The notes beneath the pieces are model-generated. The model did not search any database and was not told the origin of the DNA. It was given only the letters and a program-made list of their open reading frames with translations. A program made the translations under genes and the position numbers. 64,000 nucleotides of DNA from JACDER01 sp036394915 (GTDB taxonomy: Bacteria > Actinomycetota > Thermoleophilia > Gaiellales > Gaiellaceae). This document shows, piece by piece, positions 63,716 to 64,000 of this stretch (positions are counted from its first letter, which is position 1; every line of letters begins with the position of its first letter). Where the stretch lies: assembly GCA_036394915.1 (NCBI GenBank), contig DASWEE010000144.1, forward strand, positions 33,210 to 97,209. The letters are read 5' to 3'.

Positions 63716-64000
63716 GTGACCCGAGTTGAACGAGTTTCCGCCGTTGGTCCGGGTGGGCTGACGAAGGCCGACGCAACCCCGGGGATCGTGCGCGAGATTG
63801 CCTTCGCTACGGATCGCGCCATTCTCGTCCGCGGCCGTGTCGAGGGAGGTGTTGCCTCCGGCTGGCACCATCACGGCGACCGTGAGGTGCTCGGCCACCT
63901 CATCAAAGGACGGGCGCGCTTCGACTTTGGTCCGGGCGGCGAGGAGAGCACCGAGGTCGAGGAGGGCGGCTTCTTCCATGTCCCGGTTGGCCTCGTCCAC
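63716..64000 (+). CDS. Cupin-domain protein, partial at right edge
   Basis: 95 residues visible in an open plus-strand frame to the edge, GTG 63716 (or GTG 63701 in the same frame). Cupin motif 1: VASGWHHHGDREVLGHLIKG (HxH pattern with Glu), then RARFDFGPGGEESTEVEEGG and FFHVPVGLVH as motif 2. A small beta-barrel enzyme or sensor; substrate unknown. The antisense strand is also open but has no family match. Confidence 0.75.
   Translation, partial: MTRVERVSAVGPGGLTKADATPGIVREIAFATDRAILVRGRVEGGVASGWHHHGDREVLGHLIKGRARFDFGPGGEESTEVEEGGFFHVPVGLVH

Noticed and set aside
1..64000. CRISPR array
   Set aside because: No series of regularly spaced direct repeats with unique spacers was seen; the 147-bp copies are tens of kilobases apart.
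1..64000. REP-associated (RAYT) or other transposase to mobilise the 147-bp repeat
   Set aside because: No transposase-like gene found in the window; the only recombinase is the decayed tRNA-site integrase, unrelated to the repeat.
63713..64000. Minus-strand protein at the right edge
   Set aside because: The plus strand gives a convincing cupin with ordered motifs; the minus-strand reading has no family features.

Overview
The window is a very GC-rich bacterial chromosome segment with dense, short-spaced genes, many GTG and TTG starts, and stop/start overlaps of the ATGA, GTGA or TTGA type at many operon junctions. The order rsmD-coaD-sepIVA/yceD-rpmF-plsX-acpP-rnc-smc-ftsY, then ffh-rpsP-khpA-rimM-trmD-lepB-rplS-rnhB-yraN-comM-dprA, together with a dodecin, a SepIVA-like coiled-coil protein, a three-subunit transhydrogenase and an unusually short SMC, points to Actinomycetota. 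My best guess is the Thermoleophilia (Gaiellales/Solirubrobacterales side), but that placement is inference.

Region by region. 1-21290 is core housekeeping: CoA and phospholipid/fatty acid synthesis, ribosomal proteins L32, S16 and L19, RNase III and HII, SRP and its receptor, tRNA and rRNA modification, signal peptidase and natural-transformation genes. 21300-30972 is metabolic and membrane: an amine oxidase-like flavoprotein, an ornithine cyclodeaminase homologue, an ABC-2 exporter, pntAA-pntAB-pntB, DedA and an isocitrate/isopropylmalate dehydrogenase. 30985-48233 carries a frameshifted topoisomerase IB, an AddB/AddA-like helicase-nuclease pair, endonuclease III, CorA, thioredoxin reductase, a bacterial eRF1-like (baeRF) protein, aconitase and RmuC. 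48374-64000 is more accessory: a tRNA-Leu(UAA) gene with a 57-bp duplicated 3' end and a decayed integrase, a VapBC pair, a copper/secreted-protein module ending in YcnI and a CopC-CopD fusion, a RelE-type toxin-antitoxin pair, a HicA(broken)-HicB pair, two further HTH antitoxin-like genes and a cupin gene cut by the right edge.

The most unusual signal is a 147-bp structured repeat present three times without gaps (65-211, 36332-36478, 41413-41559). Two copies lie in frame inside coding sequence: one extends the C-terminus of RsmD, the other adds 49 residues between helicase motifs II and III of the AddA-like protein. Both are read in the same frame (peptide core GPEGIVLGT-x-PEST). The hairpin arms differ between copies but the changes are compensatory. 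It behaves like a protein-nested palindromic element of the kind known from Rickettsia (RPE). Shorter relatives or derivatives seem to sit at 42484-42538 and 47972-48045, directly at stop codons.

A second theme is apparent indels in or beside otherwise recognisable genes (a lipoprotein, topoisomerase IB, a pentapeptide-repeat protein, hicA, and an rnc with no ordinary start codon). Three of these fall at short G or C runs, so assembly indels are a serious alternative to real decay.
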